Shown here in pieces: positions 58,642-64,000 of a stretch of 64,000 nucleotides of DNA. Source of the stretch: Endozoicomonas sp. 8E (GTDB taxonomy: Bacteria; Pseudomonadota; Gammaproteobacteria; Pseudomonadales; Endozoicomonadaceae). How positions within the stretch are numbered: the first letter of the stretch is position 1; every line of letters starts with the position of its first letter. The notes beneath the pieces were generated by a model that was given only the letters and a program-made list of their open reading frames with translations, did not search any database and was not told the DNA's origin. Both the position numbers and the translations under genes were made by a program. Where the stretch lies: contig NZ_CP120717.1 in NCBI RefSeq assembly GCF_032883915.1, positions 6,672,001-6,736,000 of the forward strand. The letters are read 5' to 3'.

Positions 58642-61503
58642 ATGCTTTTTTACCGTTTTTTCATAGCATTTGCACTTTTCCAAATGGTTATGATGACTGT
58701 GCAGTTGTGTCATTCCGCAACCATCATTGAACGACACTATCCCGATGGGCGCAGGGCTCGGATTGAAATCAATCATGGCACAGATCCTCAGGGTGTGAGT
58801 CAGTGGCAAATAAGTTTGCTGCTTCCGGAAGGTTTCGATGACCAAAACAGCACCCTTTGCTTTAAGGCGCCTGTGGTGTCAGCAGATTGGAACAGTATCG
58901 CACTATTGGTCAAAAACGACTTGGGTAATTATTGCTATCAGCTGGTAATAGTCGCAAAGGAGCAAACATACGTCTTCCAGGATGTCTCAAAAAGTGCCTC
59001 TGAAAACAGCACACTTGTGCGCTTAAAATCCACGACGGCAGACAAACCGGAGTTGGCTTCTGTCACCACCAATAAACTCCTTAACGGCAAATCCCATGCT
59101 ACCCCACTGACCTTTCTGGTCCATTCCGACAACATGACTAACAGCGGGCTGGAGGCCGGTCAAAACCGAAATAGCACACTGGCAATGACAGGAGAAAGGC
59201 TCGCTGGCAACGCAGATTTTTCCGGTGGCGGTAATGGAGGCTTCTTCTACTCACCTCCTCCACCATGGGGAGGAGGTGGAAGAGCATCGGGATTATTCGA
59301 AATAGACCTGATTATCCTGAGACCCGTCATCAACTGGCTGATGTCAATGGGCAAGGATTCCAGCTCACCTGAGGAACAGCCATCCCCGACGCGTCTGAAA
59401 ATAACACGCGTCAATGGCGATGGCTCCTCCAGTGAAGCCGTTATACCCCTTGGCTGGCTTGACTTCCTGAGCACTGATCAACTGACCGATGTTAATTTCT
59501 GGAACACTCTCTTCCAACGTGCCGCCATTTCTTGCCCGGCGAGCGAGAGTCTTCACTGGCAGCTTGGCTGTTTGAAGCAATTTTTTGAGCACACTGTCTT
59601 GAAGACAGATCATGCTGGTGCCTTAAAGGCGGGTAATGAAGGTGGAGAACCCTCGGGTAAGTTACCAGATGAAGCATCAAAGGAAGAAAGTAACGACCAC
59701 CAAAAAGAAAAAAAAGGTGAGCCTGAAGATCAGGGCAGCGGTTCACCGGGAGAAGGCAATTATGGCAATGGCGATGGTAATAACAGAAAAGACGACAATG
59801 GAAAAGAAAGTGAAAAAAACACCAGGACTCAAGACCTTCAGGTACTTGCCAAGCAACTCGTAGCCCTCATTGAAAGCGACGATCCCGATGCCGTTTTTAA
59901 GCTGAGGCAAATATTGGATGAGCTGGACATGCCTCAGCGTTTGCAGGTGCTGGAAACAAAAGGCACAAACACCGAAGGCAACACTGCCACGCCTCTTGAG
60001 GCGATATTGCAACTGCAGCGTTCTTTCTATGAGAACTCAATGCGTAACCGCTTTCTCGAACAGCTGGTAGAAGCTACGAGCGATCAAACAAAGACTTTGG
60101 ATGATTTTAACATTCCGTCTGAACTCCAGCCGATCATTCCACCTCACCGGACATTGCCCGAAGCGGGCAACAATAACCTGGTGATTTTGTATAAGATTGT
60201 TCTGGATATCATCCACAGGGTCAATCAATCTGAACAGCAGCCGCCCTTAAGACAATTTGAAAAATGTTGCTTTGCTGAGTACCTGGTTCAATTGTTACTG
60301 CTCTATTCAAACCCAATTGAATCTATTCGTGACCTGTTAGAGAAAATACCAGATTCAATACTAATCTGTGACATTATGTTTTTTGCAAAATCATTGACAT
60401 TCTCTATCTCTTTTCGCAACGCTTTTTTACGACTTAAACAACACCCATCGCGCGATGAATTAGAACGCCTTTCAAATGGGCTGATGTGGCGGGCGCTTAC
60501 TCACTCACAACGAGTGCTTTCTATAAAGCCTGTAATCAATCACAGTGCTAATGGCTACTTAAAGCAGGGAGCCAGGCCAAAACCTCCCGCCCTTGCTGAT
60601 CAGCAAAACCCCTCTTCCCAAAAGCGATTACAGACAAGACGTGCACATGATAATCATCAGACCAATGAGGCACACGAACGATCCGATTTGCAAGTGTCGA
60701 GGAGAAATCAAAACGTCTTAACTCCATATCCGATCACTGATTCCCTTCTCGTCGAGCTGAAAAGAGACGCTGAGGAAAAAAGAGAGAAAAAAAGACAACG
60801 AATAAGACAGATAGAAAGACAACGGAAGGCAGGAGCCAGCCCGGCGATGCAGAGCAATGGCAAAGAGTGTTCTGCTTCTTACCAGCAGTCGAGCAACCAT
60901 AATGAGGAGACAAACCCACCGGACGGGCAGCTAAAGACATCTGTGCAAGAAAACCGAAAGCCTTTATGCGGTCATTACCATAGGTTATGCCGTGTAAACT
61001 TTGGTTGCTGTGCCGGGTATTTCCCCTGCCAAAGCTGCCATAACATGAGTGACGATTGCGAGGTTAAAGATCGTCGGGCTGATAAAGCAATAAAGCTAAA
61101 GTGTTCTATCTGTAACTATGAGGGGGACATTACGGAAGACTCCCAGACCTGCCCGGGATGCAACCAGCTGATGTCGGACTATTTCTGTGCACAATGCAAA
61201 CACTTCACCAATTTAGAAAAAAAACCGTTCCACTGTGATAAATGCGGCATTTGCCGAAAATACAAGGATAAGTGCTTTCACTGTGATGTTTGTAATGTCT
61301 GCCTGGATATAAGGTATCAAGACAATCACAAATGCCGGAAAAACTCAGGCCACGATGAGTGCTGTATCTGCCTGGAAGATGCCTTCTCCGGCTGCGTGAT
61401 ACTGAGTTGCTCCCACAAAGTACATCGTGAGTGCGGCACTGCAATGATTAAAAGTGGGATAACAACCTGCCCTGTTTGCAGACGCTCTCTGTACAACCCG
61501 TAA
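58642..61503 (+). CDS. Secreted RCHY1/Pirh2-like protein C (CHY-CTCHY-RING)
   Basis: 953 residues. N-terminal half almost identical to gene B (signal peptide, PPPPWGGGG, charged linker). From about residue 400 it diverges. The linker differs from B and contains a basic helical stretch (KRDAEEKREKKRQRIRQIER). Zinc fingers from about 775: CGHYHRLCRVNFGCC, CTCHY (FHCDKCGICRK, HCDVCNVC), RING-H2 (CCICLEDAF, LSCSHKVHREC, CPVCRR). All eight RING ligands are present. No stop-proximal extension. Candidate E3 ubiquitin ligase with a diverged C-terminal half. Confidence 0.9.
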   Translation: MLFYRFFIAFALFQMVMMTVQLCHSATIIERHYPDGRRARIEINHGTDPQGVSQWQISLLLPEGFDDQNSTLCFKAPVVSADWNSIALLVKNDLGNYCYQLVIVAKEQTYVFQDVSKSASENSTLVRLKSTTADKPELASVTTNKLLNGKSHATPLTFLVHSDNMTNSGLEAGQNRNSTLAMTGERLAGNADFSGGGNGGFFYSPPPPWGGGGRASGLFEIDLIILRPVINWLMSMGKDSSSPEEQPSPTRLKITRVNGDGSSSEAVIPLGWLDFLSTDQLTDVNFWNTLFQRAAISCPASESLHWQLGCLKQFFEHTVLKTDHAGALKAGNEGGEPSGKLPDEASKEESNDHQKEKKGEPEDQGSGSPGEGNYGNGDGNNRKDDNGKESEKNTRTQDLQVLAKQLVALIESDDPDAVFKLRQILDELDMPQRLQVLETKGTNTEGNTATPLEAILQLQRSFYENSMRNRFLEQLVEATSDQTKTLDDFNIPSELQPIIPPHRTLPEAGNNNLVILYKIVLDIIHRVNQSEQQPPLRQFEKCCFAEYLVQLLLLYSNPIESIRDLLEKIPDSILICDIMFFAKSLTFSISFRNAFLRLKQHPSRDELERLSNGLMWRALTHSQRVLSIKPVINHSANGYLKQGARPKPPALADQQNPSSQKRLQTRRAHDNHQTNEAHERSDLQVSRRNQNVLTPYPITDSLLVELKRDAEEKREKKRQRIRQIERQRKAGASPAMQSNGKECSASYQQSSNHNEETNPPDGQLKTSVQENRKPLCGHYHRLCRVNFGCCAGYFPCQSCHNMSDDCEVKDRRADKAIKLKCSICNYEGDITEDSQTCPGCNQLMSDYFCAQCKHFTNLEKKPFHCDKCGICRKYKDKCFHCDVCNVCLDIRYQDNHKCRKNSGHDECCICLEDAFSGCVILSCSHKVHRECGTAMIKSGITTCPVCRRSLYNP

Positions 61504-61670
61504 TATAGCAATTCAGACACACTTGACTATTCTCTATTTCTACTACAAATAACAGGACTGACCAATGATGTTCCTTTATTTTTCAAAGCAGAACTGTTTT
61601 TGCGCATTCTGTCTATCAGATAAAGAGAACAGGTTGCAATTATTGACACAAGTTATGTAGTGCGATTTGA
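61504..61670. repeat. Upstream block of E3-like gene D
   Basis: Shorter and more diverged version of the B/C upstream block (shared GATGTTCCTTTATTTTTC and AGTTAT near the start). No strong promoter or ribosome site. Confidence 0.6.
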
Positions 61671-64000
61671 ATGCATTTTTACCGCCTGTTCACAGCATTT
61701 GTTCTTTCACTACTGGCTATGGCGGTTGTGCCTTTATGCTATTCCTTAACCATCATTGACCGACATAATCCCAACGACAGGGTTCGGATTGAAATCAATG
61801 ATGGTACAGATCCTCAGGGGGTGAGTCAGTGGCAATTGAGTTTGCTGCTTCCACCTCCTCCACCATGGGGAGGAGGTGGAAGGCCATCGGGACTATTCGA
61901 AATAGATCTGGTTATCCTGAAACCCGTCATCAACTGGCTGATCTACATTGGCAAGGATTCTATCTCCTTTGAGGAACAGCCATCCCCGGCGCATTTGAAA
62001 GTGTCACGCGTTAACGCAGATGGCTCTCCCACTGAAGCCGCTATAAACGTGGGTTGGCTTGACTTCCTGAATATAGAACAACTGACCGATGTTAATTTCT
62101 GGAACAACCTCTTCCAGCGTGCCGCCACTTCTTGCCCGGCGGGCGACAGTCATCAATGGCAGCTTGGCTGTTTGAAACTGTTTTTTGAACGCACTGCCCT
62201 GAAGACAAATCATTCAGGTGGCTTAAAGGCAGTTAATGGGGGTGGAGAACCATCGGGCAAGGTGCCCGATAAAGCACCAGAGGACGAAAATAACGCCCAT
62301 CAAAAAGAGAAAAAAGATCAACCTGAAGATCAGCAGAACCATTCATCGGGAGAAAACAATTACGGCAGGGAAGAGGGTGATAACAGAAAAGACGACAATG
62401 GAAAAGAAAGTAAAAAAAACACCAGAACTCAGGACCTTCAGGTCATTGCGAACCAACTCGTAGCCCTCATTGAAAGCGACGATCCCGATGCCGTTTTTAA
62501 GCTCAGGCAAATACTGGAAGAGCTGGACATGCCTCAGCGCTTGCAGGTTCTGGAAATAAAAAGCACAAACACCGGGAAAAATGCTTTTACTCCTCTTGAG
62601 GCGATATTGGAGCTGCAGCGTTCTTTCTATGAAAACTCAACGCGCAACCGGTTTATCGAGCAGCTGATAGAAGCTACGAGCGATCAAACAAGGACCCTGG
62701 ATAATCTTAACATTCCGTCTGAACGCCAACCAATGATTCCACCGGACCGGTCAATACCCGAAGCTGGCGACAATAACCTGATGATTTTGTTTAAGATTGT
62801 TCAGGACATCATCAACAGGTTCAATCAATCTGACCTGCAACCATCAATAGGACACTTTGAAAAATCTTGCTTTACTGAGTACTTCGTTCAATTACTCCTG
62901 CTCTACTCAAACCCACTTGAATCCATTCGTGAGCTGTTAGGGAAAATATCAGATTCAGTCATCAAACATGATATTATGATTTCTGCACAATCATTGACAT
63001 TCTCCACTCCTTTTCGCGCTATCCTTATACAACTTGATCAGCACCCATCGTTCCATGAATTAGAACGCCTCTCAAATGAATTGATAAGGCAGGTGCTTAC
63101 TTCCCAGTTACTGCAAGAGCCCTCAGTACTGCTGCCTTTAACAGAGCCTGTAGCCAGTAACTGTGATAATACCTCCAATAGTTCAAGCACAAACAACTCA
63201 AATAGATTCACACATTACACCCGGCAAGTTAACCGCTACCGAAGTGACTCCGGGTCTAGTGTCAGTTCCCCTGTCTTGCCAGCCGATAGATACTTACAGC
63301 AAGGGGCCAGGCCAAAGCTGCCTGACCCTGCTGATCGGCAAAATCCCTCTTCCCAAAAGCGATTTCAGACAGGACGTTCCTATGGTAATCATCACACCAA
63401 CGGTGCGCACAACCGATCCGATTTGGAGGCGTCTGGCATAAATCAAAACTTCTCAACTCAACATTCGACCGATGACTCCCTTCTCGTAGAGCTGAAAGGT
63501 CGCGCTCAGGAAAAAAAAGAGAAAAAAAGACAACAGACTAAAGAGTTAACTGAAGAGGCTCAAAAATTACGAATAGAGAAGCAGTCTTTAACTGCAGAGG
63601 TTCAAGCGTTAAGAACAGTGATTCAGGAGCTAACTGAGGAGATTCAAGGATTAAGACTAGAGAATCAGGAGTTAGTTGCGACGAATAAAAACCTGGTTAC
63701 AAAAGATCAGGAGCTTTATAAGTGTATGGTCAAAGCAAACACTGAAGCGCTACATTTGAAGGAACAAATCAAAAAGTTGCACGTTGATCTCAGAAGACAA
63801 CAAGAATTAGTAGACCATTTGATCCATCGAGCAGATAATCAGACGGCATCGGCCAATCTGCTCCATCAGATGTTTCAGGCTAATAGTCTGGCGGTACGTA
63901 GCAATGGCACAGCGTTTTTTGTTCCTTTCCATCCGAACAACAATGAGAAGGCAAACCCGCCGAAAGAGCAGTTAAAGACATCTGCACAAGAAAAACGAAA
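61671..64000 (+). CDS. Fourth RCHY1-like family protein D, 3' end outside window
   Basis: Open frame of 776 codons from ATG 61671 with no stop before the window edge. Signal peptide (FVLSLLAMAVVPLCYS). The first 60 residues match A; then an in-frame deletion of about 147 residues joins LLLP directly to PPPPWGGGG. Body and helical region match A/B (NRFIEQLIEATSDQ, ERLSNELIRQ). The linker matches C (NPSSQKRFQTGR, DSLLVELKGRA), followed by a long coiled coil of about 100 residues (KELTEEAQKLRIEKQSLTAE and on). The last codons, QEKRK, are where the CHY finger begins in the paralogues, so zinc fingers are expected beyond 64000. Confidence 0.85.
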   Translation, partial: MHFYRLFTAFVLSLLAMAVVPLCYSLTIIDRHNPNDRVRIEINDGTDPQGVSQWQLSLLLPPPPPWGGGGRPSGLFEIDLVILKPVINWLIYIGKDSISFEEQPSPAHLKVSRVNADGSPTEAAINVGWLDFLNIEQLTDVNFWNNLFQRAATSCPAGDSHQWQLGCLKLFFERTALKTNHSGGLKAVNGGGEPSGKVPDKAPEDENNAHQKEKKDQPEDQQNHSSGENNYGREEGDNRKDDNGKESKKNTRTQDLQVIANQLVALIESDDPDAVFKLRQILEELDMPQRLQVLEIKSTNTGKNAFTPLEAILELQRSFYENSTRNRFIEQLIEATSDQTRTLDNLNIPSERQPMIPPDRSIPEAGDNNLMILFKIVQDIINRFNQSDLQPSIGHFEKSCFTEYFVQLLLLYSNPLESIRELLGKISDSVIKHDIMISAQSLTFSTPFRAILIQLDQHPSFHELERLSNELIRQVLTSQLLQEPSVLLPLTEPVASNCDNTSNSSSTNNSNRFTHYTRQVNRYRSDSGSSVSSPVLPADRYLQQGARPKLPDPADRQNPSSQKRFQTGRSYGNHHTNGAHNRSDLEASGINQNFSTQHSTDDSLLVELKGRAQEKKEKKRQQTKELTEEAQKLRIEKQSLTAEVQALRTVIQELTEEIQGLRLENQELVATNKNLVTKDQELYKCMVKANTEALHLKEQIKKLHVDLRRQQELVDHLIHRADNQTASANLLHQMFQANSLAVRSNGTAFFVPFHPNNNEKANPPKEQLKTSAQEKR
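61848..61882. repeat. Extended palindrome at the gene D deletion junction
   Basis: CTTCCACCTCCTCC-ACCATGG-GGAGGAGGTGGAAG, perfect 14-bp arms. The left arm's first bases come from the LLLP codons, i.e. the deletion joined exactly at the palindrome. Confidence 0.9.

Noticed and set aside
50908..64000. Eukaryotic contamination as source of the CHY-CTCHY-RING genes
   Set aside because: The genes have no introns, sit next to xerC-yigB, carry bacterial signal peptides and share the region with IS607 and MITE copies.
50908..64000. CRISPR array as explanation of the repeats in 50-64 kb
   Set aside because: Repeats are kilobase-scale gene copies and upstream blocks; there are no short regularly spaced repeats with unique spacers.

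Overview
The window looks like a chromosomal piece of a marine, host-associated gammaproteobacterium, most likely Endozoicomonas or a close relative. The evidence is a gammaproteobacterial backbone (birA-coaX-SPOR protein-tRNA-Tyr/Gly/Thr, tRNA-Trp-secE-nusG-rplKA, xerC-yigB) mixed with many eukaryote-like or secreted proteins, tandem gene families and small mobile elements. The genus is an inference; no 16S or other marker is present.

Layout: 1-5.5 kb is the minus-strand translation/secretion cluster with four tRNA genes, then coaX and birA. 5.7-8.9 kb is a tandem duplication of a secreted WD40 gene. 9-14.6 kb holds a HisC-like aminotransferase converging on a 1512-residue protein with a papain-like Cys/His/Asp pattern and a C-terminal HAD domain. 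14.7-22.3 kb carries thiC under a TPP riboswitch, small housekeeping genes, a PqaA-like hydrolase and transaldolase. 22.4-28.7 kb is a complete ribose system (rbsDACBKR) with a perfect 24-bp palindromic operator candidate. 28.8-30.7 kb is an IS607-family element with both genes. 30.8-41.9 kb has envelope proteins, a secreted adenosine-deaminase-like protein that has lost metal ligands, a second PqaA-like protein, dsbB with a 52-codon partner gene, trpS, a Cys-rich secreted protein, a MATE pump and mutM. 41.9-45.5 kb is a second TPP-riboswitch unit (thiD plus a thiXYZ-type ABC transporter). 45.4-48 kb is a threefold tandem duplication of a small secreted-protein gene that carried along the 3' tail of thiY. 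48.2-49.9 kb is yigB-xerC.

The most unusual part is 50-64 kb. A RING-finger membrane protein gene is followed by four tandem genes for large signal-peptide proteins. In three of them the C-terminus is a clear CHY zinc finger, CTCHY zinc finger and RING-H2 finger, in the order of the eukaryotic E3 ubiquitin ligase RCHY1/Pirh2. The fourth is an open frame that runs off the window exactly where its zinc fingers should start. The copies share near-identical central blocks but swap linkers, so the family is being reshuffled by recombination. A MITE and a second IS607 copy sit between them. The likely theme is a set of candidate host-directed ubiquitin-pathway effectors; ligase activity and export are not shown by sequence alone.
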